A stretch of 64,000 nt of DNA from Clostridiales bacterium. GTDB taxonomy: Bacteria; Bacillota; Clostridia; Oscillospirales; Oscillospiraceae. The notes beneath the pieces are model-generated. The model ran no database searches. It was not told where the DNA came from and saw nothing but the letters and a program-made list of their open reading frames with translations. The DNA lies in the NCBI GenBank assembly GCA_902363045.1, contig CABIYX010000001.1, positions 197,937 through 261,936 on the forward strand. Reading direction: 5' to 3'. Positions 1-10,200 of this stretch are shown piece by piece. The translations under genes and the position numbers were made by a program. The first letter of the stretch is position 1; every line of letters begins with the position of its first letter.

Positions 1-438
1 GCGGTGACGGAGATCAGCGGCGTGGTGGACGCGGCCACCGGCCTGTTCAAGGTCAAGGCGGTCATCAACGAGGCCCAGTCCCTGCCCGACGGCCTGGCGG
101 TGGAGCTGACCACCACGGCCTACCGCTCCAGCGGGGCCATCCTGATCCCCAGCGACGCGGTCTATTTTGACGAGGGCAACGCCTATGTCTATGTGGCCCG
201 GGATGGCGCCGCGGTGCGCACTGAGGTGACTGTGGGCCTGTACACTGCGGATACCATCGCCGTCACTGCCGGTCTGACCGCCGGGGATGAGGTGATCACC
301 ACCTGGTCCGCCGGACTGAAGGACGGTGCGCCCATCCGCCTGGCCGGCCAGGAGGAGGCGGACAGCGGGGCCGCAGACGCCTCCGGTGCAGCCACAGACG
401 CCTCCGGTAGTGCCGCCAGCGGGACGGAGGCGCCGTAA
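1..438 (+). CDS. HlyD/MacA-type efflux adaptor subunit, C-terminal part
   Basis: This is the C-terminal end of a periplasmic-adaptor-type protein that would link an efflux permease to the outside of the cell. The frame is open to the left edge of the window, so start, lipoyl-like and hairpin domains are missing. What remains is a beta-barrel/membrane-proximal region (IPSDAV, then YVYVARDG, then a VTVGLYTADTIAVTAGL stretch typical of adaptor C-termini), followed by a low-complexity Ala/Ser/Asp tail. It ends 3 bp before the RND permease, so the two form one operon. Family assignment rests on these phrases plus the neighbour. Confidence 0.8.
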   Translation, partial: AVTEISGVVDAATGLFKVKAVINEAQSLPDGLAVELTTTAYRSSGAILIPSDAVYFDEGNAYVYVARDGAAVRTEVTVGLYTADTIAVTAGLTAGDEVITTWSAGLKDGAPIRLAGQEEADSGAADASGAATDASGSAASGTEAP

Positions 439-441
439 CCT

Positions 442-3400
442 ATGAAACTGATTCGACTGATCCTGCGCCGGCCTACCTCGGTGATCCTGATGATCCTGGC
501 CGTGGTGGTGTTCGGCTCGGCCTCCCTGACCGGGATGCCTCTGGAGTATATGCCTGACATGGAGATGCCTATGGAGCTGGTGATGGTCACCTGGCCCGGG
601 GCGGATGCCGACAGCATCGACCGGCTGGTCACCCAGCCCATCGAGGATGAGTGTGAGACCCTGTCCGACATCGACAGCGTCAACTCCTACTCCTTTGATA
701 ACTACGCCATGCTCCAGCTGACCTATAAGTACGGCGTGGACATGGATGAGGTCTACTCCGACCTGAAGAACTCTATGGACAACCTGATGCCCACTCTCCC
801 GGAGGACTGTGAGGACCCCCTGATCATGGAGCTGAGCGCCGACTTTATGCCCACCATGATCCTCTCCGCCGTGGCTCCCGAAGGGATGGACGCGGCCAGC
901 TACCTCAACGACACAGTGGTGCCAGTGATCGAGAGCTTGGGCGGCGTGGCCCAGGTGGAGGTCACCGGGGCCCAGGACGAGTATCTGCGCATCGTACTGG
1001 ATGAGGCGGCCCTCCAGCAGTACCGCCTGTCCATCTCGGCAGTGGGCTCCGCCATCGCGGCGGCCGACTTCGATATGCCGGTGGGCGACGTCACCCTGGG
1101 TACCCAGGACATCGCCCTGGGCGTCTACGGCAGCGTGGATGTGAACGCCGACTTCCGGAACCTGCCCATCCAGACCCCATCGGGTCAGATGGTGGCCCTG
1201 GGAGATCTGTGCACCTTCTTCAACGTGTATGAGAAGGATGCGGAGAACCTCAGCCGCTACAACGGCGGCGACAGCGTTATGCTCAGCGTGACCAAGCAGG
1301 ACAGCGCCGCTACCGTGGAGGTCTGCGAGGATGTCATGGAGATCCTGGACCGGTACAGTATGGACGGTCTGAGCTTCGAGGTCATTTACAACGAGGCGGA
1401 TAGCATCATGGAGACCCTGGGTGAGGTGCTGAATACCCTCATCACCGGCATCATCCTGACCATGCTGGTGCTGTTCCTCTTCTTCGGCGATCTGCGCGCC
1501 AGCCTGATCGTGGGCATCAGTATGCCCCTGTCCATCCTGCTGGCGGTGATCCTTCTGAACTTTGCCGGCTTTGCCATCGATCTGATGACGGGTACCTCCC
1601 TGATCATCGCCATCGGCATGATCGTGGATAACTCCATCGTCATTTTGGAGAGCTGTATGCGCTCCAGAGAGAACGGCTTGGACTTCCGGGAGGCGGCGGT
1701 GGAGGGCACCTCCACCATGATCATGTCCACCCTGGCCGGTACGCTGACCACCGTGGTGGTCTATATCCCTCTGGCTATGGCTGAGGGCCTGGTGGGTATG
1801 ATGTCCGGCCCCCTGAGCTGGACCATCCTGCTGACCATGCTCTCCTCCTTCCTCAGCGCTGTGGTGGTGGTCCCCCTGGCCTTCGTGTGGCTCAAGCCGA
1901 AGGCGAAGGAGGAGCTGCCCATCAACCGGCTCCTGGCCCGGTTCCGCGCCTTCTACCGCCGGGTCATGCCCGGCCTGCTGCGGCGGCCCGGCCGGGTGGT
2001 CTCGGTGGGTGTGGCCTGCTTCCTGGCCGCCATCCTGCTGGCCAGCCAAATGGAATTTGTGCTGATGCCGGACAACTATGACGGCAGCGTCAGCCTGGAG
2101 GCCACCTTCCGTTCCGGCACCAAGCTGTCTGTCATGGACGAGCGGATCCAGGAGCTGGAGGACGCCCTTCTGGAGGACCCCAACTTTGAAAAGGTGACCC
2201 TGAGCGCCTCGGAGAACACCGCCACCTTCACCGCCTACGCGGTGGACGGCTGCAAGCGCAGCAGTGAGGCGGCGGTGGAGGAGTATACCAACCGCTTCGG
2301 CGGCTCTCCCGGTATGGACCTGGCCGTTACCCCCGCCAGCGGCGATTCCAGCATGGGCGCCATGATGGGAGGGGGCAATACCAAGACCGTGACTCTGGTG
2401 GCCGACAGCCTGGACGTCCTGGAGCAGGGTGCGGATCAGGTGGCGGACGCCATGAGCCAAGTCCCCGGCGTGATCCGGGTGGCCAACGAGTTCGACCAGA
2501 GCCGTGTCAAGGGCCGCCTGGTGGTAGACTCTCAGAAGGCCCAGGCACTGGGGACCTCGGAGTCCGCGGTGGCCATGCAGGTCTACTATCTGCTCAACGG
2601 CATGACGGCCACCACCCTGGACGACTACGGCGACTCCGACGCGGAGTATGATGTGGTGCTGGAGTATCCCGAGGGAAAGTATGATGACATCACGACCCTT
2701 CTGGACTATCCCATTGCCACCCAGAGCGGCCGTATGGTCACCCTGCGGGACATCGCCGATGTGGAGTACATCACCACTCTGCCCAGCATCACCCGGCAGG
2801 ACGGGCAGTACAGCGTTACGGTCACGGCCACCACAACGGATACCGCCAAGTACACCGCGGCCAGCGCCATCGACAGCGCGGTGCGGGGCCTGACCCTTCC
2901 CGAGGGGGTCACAGTAGGGACCGGATCGCTGGACTCCACCACAGAGGAGGCCACCCAGAGCGTGAGCACCGCCCTGCTGTCCGCCATCTTCCTGGTGTTC
3001 CTGGTCATGGGCATCCAGTTTGACTCCCCCAAGCTGTCCATCATGGTCATGCTGTGTATTCCTCTGAGTCTGGTGGGCTCCATCGGTCTGATGTTCCTGT
3101 CCGGCCGTCCCATGAGCATCCTGGGCCTGATGGGCTTCCTGATGCTGGTGGGTATCGCGGTGAACAACGGCATCTACCTGGTGGACGGCACCAACCAGTT
3201 GCGCCGGACCATGCCCCTGGGCGAGGCCCTGGTGGAGGCGGGCACCACCCGTCTGCGCCCCATCCTGATGACCACCCTGACCACCATCATCTCCATGGTG
3301 CCGATGATCTTCTCCACCGACAGCGGCATGAGTATGATGAAGGATATGGCCTATATCATCATTGGCGGCCTGGTGGCCTCCACGGCGCTGGCTATGTTCC

Positions 3401-3504
3401 TGATGCCTGCCTTCTATCTGCTGATCCGGCGTGAGAATCCGGACGGGACCAAGCGGAAGGCGCTGTTCAGCCGCCGCAAGAGCAAGGAAAACGCGGCGGT
3501 CTGA
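442..3504 (+). CDS. RND-family efflux permease (AcrB/SwrC-like)
   Basis: A 1020-residue inner-membrane proton-driven multidrug exporter. It has the RND layout: one N-terminal helix (about 12-32), a large extracellular loop, a helix bundle around 330-490, a second large loop, and a final helix bundle around 850-1000. The fourth-helix motif GMIVDNSIVILE carries the proton-relay acidic residue (family knowledge). The second half has the matching GIAVNNGIYLVDGTNQLRR. Length equals that of family members. It is translated 3 bp after the adaptor gene, as usual for HlyD-RND pairs in Firmicutes such as SwrC-type systems. Substrate cannot be read from sequence. Confidence 0.95.
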   Translation: MKLIRLILRRPTSVILMILAVVVFGSASLTGMPLEYMPDMEMPMELVMVTWPGADADSIDRLVTQPIEDECETLSDIDSVNSYSFDNYAMLQLTYKYGVDMDEVYSDLKNSMDNLMPTLPEDCEDPLIMELSADFMPTMILSAVAPEGMDAASYLNDTVVPVIESLGGVAQVEVTGAQDEYLRIVLDEAALQQYRLSISAVGSAIAAADFDMPVGDVTLGTQDIALGVYGSVDVNADFRNLPIQTPSGQMVALGDLCTFFNVYEKDAENLSRYNGGDSVMLSVTKQDSAATVEVCEDVMEILDRYSMDGLSFEVIYNEADSIMETLGEVLNTLITGIILTMLVLFLFFGDLRASLIVGISMPLSILLAVILLNFAGFAIDLMTGTSLIIAIGMIVDNSIVILESCMRSRENGLDFREAAVEGTSTMIMSTLAGTLTTVVVYIPLAMAEGLVGMMSGPLSWTILLTMLSSFLSAVVVVPLAFVWLKPKAKEELPINRLLARFRAFYRRVMPGLLRRPGRVVSVGVACFLAAILLASQMEFVLMPDNYDGSVSLEATFRSGTKLSVMDERIQELEDALLEDPNFEKVTLSASENTATFTAYAVDGCKRSSEAAVEEYTNRFGGSPGMDLAVTPASGDSSMGAMMGGGNTKTVTLVADSLDVLEQGADQVADAMSQVPGVIRVANEFDQSRVKGRLVVDSQKAQALGTSESAVAMQVYYLLNGMTATTLDDYGDSDAEYDVVLEYPEGKYDDITTLLDYPIATQSGRMVTLRDIADVEYITTLPSITRQDGQYSVTVTATTTDTAKYTAASAIDSAVRGLTLPEGVTVGTGSLDSTTEEATQSVSTALLSAIFLVFLVMGIQFDSPKLSIMVMLCIPLSLVGSIGLMFLSGRPMSILGLMGFLMLVGIAVNNGIYLVDGTNQLRRTMPLGEALVEAGTTRLRPILMTTLTTIISMVPMIFSTDSGMSMMKDMAYIIIGGLVASTALAMFLMPAFYLLIRRENPDGTKRKALFSRRKSKENAAV

Positions 3505-3522
3505 GTGATCGTGAGAAAGACA

Positions 3523-3560
3523 AAAAACACACGGCTCCCACCGGGAGCCGTGTGTTTTTG
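3523..3560. terminator. Bidirectional intrinsic terminator between convergent genes
   Basis: A stem with arms ACACACGGCTCCC and GGGAGCCGTGTGT is flanked by A-run on the left and T-run on the right, so it can stop transcription from both the RND operon and the M16 peptidase gene. Confidence 0.85.
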
Positions 3561-3575
3561 TATTCTCTTGGGGGA

Positions 3576-4826
3576 TCAGCGGGCGAGCCAGTCGGCGTAC
3601 TCCTCCGCGGCGCGCACCCGGCCCACGGCGGAGAGAGATGCCCCCTGGGGGCGGAAGAGGCGCTGGGCCAGCTGGCGCAGTTCTTCCCGGGTCACCTGCT
3701 CATAGCACGCCAGAAGCTCGTCTGCCTCCCGCACCCGGCCGTACAGAAGGCCGGAGGCGCCCAGGTGGCTCATTCGGGACTGAACGGACTCCAGACCCAT
3801 CAGAAGACCGGCCTGAGCCTGTTCCCGGGCGCGGTCCAGCTCCTCCTGGGTGGGGCCGTGCTCAGCCAGATCGCTGACGATGTTCCGAACGGTTTCCAGG
3901 GCCTGGGCCTCCTGCTCGCCGCCAGTGGCGGTATAGATGCCCAGCAGTCCGGTGTCCGCGTGGTCGGCCACATAGGAATATACGGTATAGCACAGCCCGC
4001 GCTTCTCCCGCAGCTCCTGGAACAGGCGGGAGGAGCAGCCTCCCCCCAAGATGGAGTTGAGCAGCAGCAGGGCGTAACGCTGGTCGTCCCGATAGGACAG
4101 ACCGGGGTAAGCCAGGATCAGATGGTTCTGCTCAATGGCCTTCCGGCGCACGGTGACAGCAGGGCGGTAGACCGCGTCCCGCATCCGGCGGGGGATGGAG
4201 GCGGGCAGGGCGGCCAGCCGCTCCCGCAGGGCGGTGACATGGCGCTCCTCAAAGCGGCCCGCCAGGGCGACCACGATCGAGCTGGGACAGTAGTGCTCCG
4301 CCTGCCACTGGCGCAGGGATTCTCCCGTCATCTCATTCAAAGTGGAGGATCGGCCCAGGATGGGGCGGCCCAGGGGGCGGCCCTTATAGACCGCCATAGC
4401 CAGCCGGTCGGCGCACAGGTCCTCCGGGGTGTCCTCGTACATCCCAATCTCCTCCAGGATCACACCCCGCTCCAGCTCCACATCCTCCTGGGCGAAGCGG
4501 GAGTGGAACAGCATATCGCACAGCAGGTCGGCGGCCCGGTCCAGATGGCGGTCCAGACACCGGGCGTAGTAGCAGGTGCTCTCCTTGGTGGTGTAAGCGT
4601 TGACCTGGCCGCCGATGGCGTCGATCTCCCGGGCCAGGTCGGCGGCAGAGCGCCGGTCAGTACCCTTGAAGGAGAGGTGCTCAATAAAATGGGCCGCGCC
4701 GTTTTCTGTGGCGCGTTCGTGGCGGGAGCCCGCCCCCACGAAAAATCCGAGGGCGGCGGAGCGGGCCCCCGGAATGTATTCAGTCAAAAGCCGGGCTCCA
4801 TTGGAAAGGGTGATGGTACGGTACAT
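3576..4826 (-). CDS. M16 family zinc metallopeptidase (processing-protease type)
   Basis: A 416-residue insulinase/mitochondrial-processing-peptidase family enzyme. The inverted zinc motif HFIEH sits at residues 46-50, and a downstream glutamate (about residue 126, in VILEEIG) is placed where the third zinc ligand belongs. The C-terminal half has the second, non-catalytic M16 domain (LLNSILGGGCSSRLFQELREK). The open frame runs on upstream to 5738, but the start at 4826 is preceded by GAGGAAA and gives the normal family N-terminus, so the extension is not coding. Cytosolic peptidase; substrate unknown. Confidence 0.93.
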   Translation of the reverse strand: MYRTITLSNGARLLTEYIPGARSAALGFFVGAGSRHERATENGAAHFIEHLSFKGTDRRSAADLAREIDAIGGQVNAYTTKESTCYYARCLDRHLDRAADLLCDMLFHSRFAQEDVELERGVILEEIGMYEDTPEDLCADRLAMAVYKGRPLGRPILGRSSTLNEMTGESLRQWQAEHYCPSSIVVALAGRFEERHVTALRERLAALPASIPRRMRDAVYRPAVTVRRKAIEQNHLILAYPGLSYRDDQRYALLLLNSILGGGCSSRLFQELREKRGLCYTVYSYVADHADTGLLGIYTATGGEQEAQALETVRNIVSDLAEHGPTQEELDRAREQAQAGLLMGLESVQSRMSHLGASGLLYGRVREADELLACYEQVTREELRQLAQRLFRPQGASLSAVGRVRAAEEYADWLAR

Positions 4827-5000
4827 GGCTGTTTCCTCACTTTGACAAGTTTCGTGGATAAAGTATACCACATCTCTAGGGAATCCGTCTATCCAAGTTT
4901 CACATTTCTGTACGCCTTCCCGGCGGCCGCTGAAAAAATCGGAGCCCGCGGGTATAATGTGCCCCATGCTTGTCCACAATAGGCTTCGGAGGTGGTTTCC

Positions 5001-5705
5001 ATGAAACGGAACCGATTGGAAAAACTGGGCGACTTCGTGCTGGGAAAGGGCTTCTACATAGTCCTGTTCCTGTGCGTCGCCGCAATTGGAATTTCGGGCT
5101 ATTATCTCATCCGCTCCGTCAGCGGGAGCGAGCCGGTGGAGGAGCCGGTCACAGCAAACCCCAACATCACCCTGCCGGACAGCAGCGCGGTCTTCCCGGA
5201 GGAGAAGCCCCGGCCTGAGCCGGAGGCGCAGCCGGACGACCCCCAGCCGAAGAAGGATGCGGAGACGTCCGCCCCGGTACAGCCCCGGGAGGTGGTCTAC
5301 ACCTGGCCGGTGAAGGGACAGGTGCTCCGTGGCTTCACAGTGGAGGCCCTGGCCTACGACGAGACCATGGGGGACTGGCGGACCCACGGAGGGATCGACA
5401 TTGCCGCCGAGGAAGGGCGGAAGGTGCTGGCCGCCGGAGAGGGCCAGGTGGCTGAGGTGTACGATGACGCCATGATGGGGACCACAGTGACCGTCCTCCA
5501 GCCGGACGGAGTGACCGCGGTGTATTCCAACCTGGCGCAGGGGCCTGCGGTGGCGGTGGGCGACGCGGTGGATACCGGGACCGTGCTGGGGGAGGTGGGA
5601 CGCACCGCCATGGCGGAGAGCGGACTGGAGCCCCACCTCCATCTGGAGCTGCTGGCGGACGGGGAGCCGGTGGACCCCCTGTCCTATCTGCCGGAGCAGA
5701 ATTGA
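5001..5705 (+). CDS. M23 (LytM) peptidase-domain membrane protein, SpoIIQ-like
   Basis: A 234-residue protein with one N-terminal membrane helix (about 17-38), a Pro/Glu-rich linker (45-95), and a C-terminal LytM/M23 domain. Zinc-binding positions are visible: His129 and Asp133 in THGGID, and His212-x-His214 in PHLHLEL, so the peptidoglycan endopeptidase site looks intact. The start at 5001 is chosen because GGAGGT ends 7 bases upstream; a GTG at 4992 overlaps that site. Architecture matches SpoIIQ, the forespore protein needed for engulfment; clostridial SpoIIQ keeps the zinc residues. A different cell-wall hydrolase of the same fold is possible. Confidence 0.8.
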   Translation: MKRNRLEKLGDFVLGKGFYIVLFLCVAAIGISGYYLIRSVSGSEPVEEPVTANPNITLPDSSAVFPEEKPRPEPEAQPDDPQPKKDAETSAPVQPREVVYTWPVKGQVLRGFTVEALAYDETMGDWRTHGGIDIAAEEGRKVLAAGEGQVAEVYDDAMMGTTVTVLQPDGVTAVYSNLAQGPAVAVGDAVDTGTVLGEVGRTAMAESGLEPHLHLELLADGEPVDPLSYLPEQN

Positions 5706-5721
5706 ACAGTGAGCATCATAA

Positions 5722-5751
5722 AGGAGGACGGCTGTCATACGACAGCCGCCC
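5722..5751. terminator. Hairpin between convergent M23 and DUF3870 genes
   Basis: Arms GGCTGTC and GACAGCC, extended by AGG-A-C / G-CCCT, followed by AAAATTTTA. Placed right after the M23 stop and before the end of the minus-strand DUF3870 gene. Confidence 0.6.
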
Positions 5752-5764
5752 TCAAAATTTTAGA

Positions 5765-6097
5765 TCAGGTGTGGCGCCGCAGGGCGGCTTCCTTCAACGC
5801 GGGGTAGCGCTTGATGGCGTCCAGATAGGCCACCACGATCGCCTTTTTGGAGGAGCCGCCGTAGCGGCGGTTCAGCTCTGCCTCCAGGGTCTCCTTCCGC
5901 TCCCACAGGTTGCGCCCCACGAAGAGGCGGGAGAGGAATTCCTCGGTCAGATCCACCGTATGGGTGCAGCCGAATTGAAGGATCTGGTCGGTCTCCGGGT
6001 CTACCTCAAAGGCGAGGTAGAAGGAGTTGAAGATCTTGGTGATGGCGTTATCCAGGTTGGTACGGGACTCGCCGATCAAATATACGCTTTCTGACAT
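5765..6097 (-). CDS. DUF3870 domain protein
   Basis: A 110-residue soluble protein with the features of DUF3870: YLIGESRTNLDNAITKI near the N-terminus, then a CTHTVDLTEEFLSRLFVG segment. No catalytic motif is known. In other Firmicutes the family is often found near catabolic regulators, but its role is undefined. The start is preceded by AGGAG. It stands alone between the M23 gene and the dipeptidase gene, which is on the same strand 80 bp upstream. Confidence 0.8.
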   Translation of the reverse strand: MSESVYLIGESRTNLDNAITKIFNSFYLAFEVDPETDQILQFGCTHTVDLTEEFLSRLFVGRNLWERKETLEAELNRRYGGSSKKAIVVAYLDAIKRYPALKEAALRRHT

Positions 6098-6177
6098 GAC
6101 TGTGGCTCCTCCTGACTACTTAGACTATGACCTCTATTATGCCGTTCCGGACAGTGGGAAGCAAGTGTTTTTTGACC

Positions 6178-7128
6178 TTACAGGCTGTTTCTGCGGAAAA
6201 AGTCCAGAGCGTTCTGATAGAGGATGCCGGAGGCGACGGCCTCGGGGATGTTGCGGGAGAGCAGGTACTCATAGATACCGGCCGCCTTGGCGGGGGAATC
6301 CAGGCACTCGGGGAGCTGGGCGCCGTCGAAGTCGGAGCCCAGGGCCAGGCACTTCTCCGCACCCAAGGAGAGGAAGTGGTCCACATGGCGGTACAGGTCG
6401 TCCAGGCTCTCCACGTTCCGGTCCTCCCGGAGGAAGGCCACAAAGTAGTTCAGGCCGATGAGGCACTCACGGCGCACCATCTCCCGGATCATGTCGTCGG
6501 TGAGGTTGCGCTTGTGGGCGGCCACGGCGCGGGCGTTGGAGTGGGTGGCGGTGAAGGGCTTCTGAGCCACCTCCAGCAGGTCGGCGAAGCCGGCGTCGTT
6601 CAGGTGGGAGACGTCCGCCAGGATGTTGTACTTCTCCAGCTCGGGGATCAGCTTTTTGCCGAAGTCGGTCAGGCCGTGCTCGCTGACGTGGCCGGAGCCG
6701 ATCTCGTTCTCGCCGTTCCAGGTGAGGGTGATGGCCTTGACCCCGTCCTCTGCCAGCAGGCGGACCCGGTCCAGGTCGCCGGCCAGGGCGGAGCCGTTCT
6801 CCACGCTGAGGAAGGCTGCGGTCCGGTTGGACTGGAAGGCCTCCTCCATGTCGGCGCAGGTGCGGCAGCGCTTGACGCGGTCGGAGAACTTGTCCATCTG
6901 GCGGATGAAGTTGTCCCGGTTGGCCTCGTAATAGCGGATGGCGTCCTCACCCCGGCACTCATCGGGGATGAAAATGGCATAGAACTGGGCCCAGTGGACC
7001 CCCTCGGGGATGCTGGACAGGGAGAGGACACGCTGGGGGTCGTCCAGGGTATCGGTGCCAAGGCCGCTGCTGTACTTGCAGTCGGTCAGAGTGTCACAGT
7101 GCAGATCGATCAGTGCGTAAGGTTTCAT
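6178..7128 (-). CDS. Membrane-dipeptidase (M19) family amidohydrolase
   Basis: A 316-residue zinc dipeptidase of the M19/renal-dipeptidase family (TIM barrel). Metal-site signatures are visible: HCD at residues 10-12, an E in the FLSVENGS segment, H in DVSHLND, H in THSNARAV, and GSDFDG near the C-terminus. It would hydrolyse dipeptides, often with a D- or dehydro-residue at the C-terminal position (family knowledge). An in-frame ATG at 7137 lies directly on the AGGA ribosome site, so 7128, about 9 bases downstream, is the better start. No signal peptide, so cytosolic. Confidence 0.93.
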   Translation of the reverse strand: MKPYALIDLHCDTLTDCKYSSGLGTDTLDDPQRVLSLSSIPEGVHWAQFYAIFIPDECRGEDAIRYYEANRDNFIRQMDKFSDRVKRCRTCADMEEAFQSNRTAAFLSVENGSALAGDLDRVRLLAEDGVKAITLTWNGENEIGSGHVSEHGLTDFGKKLIPELEKYNILADVSHLNDAGFADLLEVAQKPFTATHSNARAVAAHKRNLTDDMIREMVRRECLIGLNYFVAFLREDRNVESLDDLYRHVDHFLSLGAEKCLALGSDFDGAQLPECLDSPAKAAGIYEYLLSRNIPEAVASGILYQNALDFFRRNSL

Positions 7129-7220
7129 AGCTGTCATTCCTGCCTTCTAAATTAAGGTTGAGGCCGGTTGGCTCTCTCGGCAGGGCAGACGCCGCGCCGG
7201 GGAAGATCGGCCGTTGGGTG

Positions 7221-7251
7221 GAGCCCCCGGACCCCAGCGGGTCCGGGGGCG
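7221..7251. terminator. GC-rich hairpin downstream of the S-layer gene
   Basis: Arms CCCCCGGACCC and GGGTCCGGGGG with a four-base loop, starting 22 bases after the minus-strand S-layer gene stop. No clear T-run follows, so it may be a weak terminator or a 3' stabilising stem. Confidence 0.55.
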
Positions 7252-7272
7252 GGACGTGAGAAGAAGCGCGCG

Positions 7273-10200
7273 TTACTTCTGGAACATCTGGGTGAAGATC
7301 ACGGCGCACTCCGCGCGGGTGGCGGAGCCGGCGGGCGCCAGGGTGGAGGCGCTTCGGCCGGAGATCAGGCCGCTGCCCACAGCCCAGCTCATGGCGTCCT
7401 TGGCCCAGACGGACACGTCGGCGGCGTCGGCATAGCCGGCCAGGTCGGCGGTCTTGGAGAGGTCCATGTCCTTCTTCTGGGCGTAGCTGTGGAGAATTAC
7501 GGCCAGCTGCTCACGGGTGACAGGGGCGTTGGGATCCATGCGGCCGTCGGGGTAACCGGCGATCACGCCCTGGCCCTTGGCCCACTGCATGGCATTGTGG
7601 AACCAGGCATTTGCAGGCACGTCAGAGATGGCAGCCGCGCCGGAGACGGTGGGCTTGCCCTCACGGGCGTACAGGATCTGGGCGACCATGGCGCGGGTGA
7701 CGGTGCCCTTGGGATCGAAGCGGTCGGCGGAGACACCGGCCATCAGGCCCATGTCCACGGCGTCCTGCACCGCGTCATAGAACCAGTCGTTCTTGGAGAC
7801 GTCGGAGAAGCCGGGCTGCTCCGCAGCGCCCTCCAGGGCAAAGGTGGCGCGGATGGTCTGGTCGCTGGTGACATTCTTAAAGGTGTAGGAGTCCACAGCG
7901 CCCACGCTCTTGCCGTTGACGGTCACGTCAGCGATGGCGTAGCCCTTGTCGGCGGTGATGGTATAGGTCTTGGAGTCGCCCTTTTCCACGCGGACAGTGC
8001 CCTTGGGGCTGATGGAGCCGCCGTTGCCGGCAGAGGCGCGGATGGCGTAGGTGGGATCGGAGTCGTCGCTGCCGCCGCCGGAATTGCCGCCGGAGTCGCG
8101 GGCGAAGGTGACGGCGATGGTGTGGTTGTCGGTCACATTGTCAAAGGTGTAGGAGTCCACCGCGCCCACGCTCTGGCCGTCCACGGTCACGTCGGAGATG
8201 TGGTAGCCGGAGAAGGGGGTGATGGAGTAGGTCACGCTGTCGCCGCTGGTCAGGTTGGTGCGGCCCTCGGGGGAGATCACGCCGCCGTTGTTGGCGGAGG
8301 CGTCAATATAGCGGACGTCCTTGAACAGGTCGGCCAGGATCGCATCAGCCTTCATGTCGGCATAGCCCTCGGGGTCGGAGAGGGTATTATTCAGATCCCA
8401 GCTGAACTTGCCAGCAGCATCGCCGCTGTACTGAGTATAGCTGCTAAAACTCTTATAGACCTCGTGATAGCGCTCCCACCACTGGGGGTAGTACTTGCTC
8501 ATGTACTCCTCGGCCAGCTTCACGGCCTGGCAGTTCTCGGATTCGCCCACACCGTTGATCTGGACGCCGCCGCCGCCCTCGCCATTGATGCTGTCAGAGG
8601 GGGTGGAGTGGAGGATGACCAGAGAGCCGTCCTCGCACTTGCCCAGGCAGATCCAGACGTGGCCGTTCATGGAGAAGATGTCGCCGGTCTGGAAGTGCTT
8701 CGGCTCAAAGGGCTTCTCCTGGCTCCATGTGCCCCAATTCTGCTCTGTGGCGAAGTTCTTGGCCTGCTTGGTCGCGGACATGACGTAGCCCTCACTGTCA
8801 GCCACAGTGCTGTTCTCGGTGTGCATCACGTTGTAGACGGACCAGCCCACGAAGGCGGAGCAGTCGATGCCGCCGTAGTAGTACTGGTTCCACTGCTCAT
8901 GGGGATAGTAGCTCTCGCTGTGGTCAGCATTGTACTTGTAGGTGTAGTTGGCGTCCTGGCTCTGGAAGAAGTCGATCCAGCTCTGGGACAGGCCGATGGT
9001 CATGGACTGGTTGGAGGAGTTCACGTCCTGCCAGTCCCAGGAGCCGCCGTAGACGTACAGGGCGGTGCCCACGGGCTCCATGGCGGTGGCCAGGAAGTTC
9101 TTCAGGGTCGGCTTGCCGGGCACGCCGCTGACAGGAGCGGTGTAGTCCTCGGCCACGAAGGTCTTATAGATGGTCTGGGCATCGTTGCCATTGACCATGA
9201 CCTTGACGGAGTCGCCCACAGAGACGGAGGACTCTTCCGCGGAAGCGCCGCCGGCCTCGCTGGTGATCTCATAGATCTCGGTGCCGCTGCCCAGGTCCAG
9301 GGTCTGGCCGTCCACGGTGATGGAGCTGCCGCTCTTGGCGGTCACAGTGCCCATGACCACGTCATCATGGCCCTTGTCCTTCAGTTCCACGGAGGTGACC
9401 TCGTTGGCGGTCACATCAATGTCATAGACGTAGCCTTCCATCAGCTGATTCTGGAGGCTGTAATCCTTCTCGTCATTCACGGTGAAGGTGCGGACGTCGC
9501 CGTCCACGAAGAACTGGTGCTGGAAGGTGGGCTTGTGATCCCAGTTGGTATTCCGGTCACCGTAGCCCTTGACGCCCAGATATACGGCCTCGCCTTCATA
9601 GGTGTCAAACAGGTCGGCCAGGATCTGTGCGGGGGTCATCTTGGCATAGCCGTCAGGGTCGGAGATCACGCCGTTCTCCAGATCCCAGCTGAACTTACCG
9701 GCAGTGTCACCATAAACCTTGGTGTAGCTGTCGAAGGACAGGCACAGGACCTGGTCGCCGTAGCGATCGCTCCACTCGGGGTAGTACTTCTTCATGTACT
9801 CGGAGGCCAGCTGATAGGCTTCGCAGGTCTTGTCAGGTCCCAGAGCACTGATCTGAACGCCGGCGCCGTTGGTGGTATTGGGAGTGGAGTGCATAAACAC
9901 AATGGAGCCATCGCTGCAGGTGCCCAGGGAGATCCAGACGTGGCCGTTCATGGAGAAGATGTCGCCGGGCTTGAACTCGTGGCCCTCATAGACGCGGCGG
10001 CCATCTCCGTCCTCATCGACCCAGGGCTTGCCGGTGGCTTCGTCCATCAGCACATCGCCCATGTCCATGGTGCCCCAGCCATTTTCAGCAAAAGCCCCAG
10101 CCTGCTTGGTGGCGGACATAACGTAGCCCTTACTGTCGGCAACGGTGCTGTCCTCAGTGTTCATCAGGTTATAGACGGCCCAGCCCACATAGCCGGAGCA

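Noticed and set aside
4827..5738. N-terminal extension of the M16 peptidase frame
   Set aside because: Would overlap the M23 gene entirely and add 304 residues absent from the family; a good start lies at 4826.
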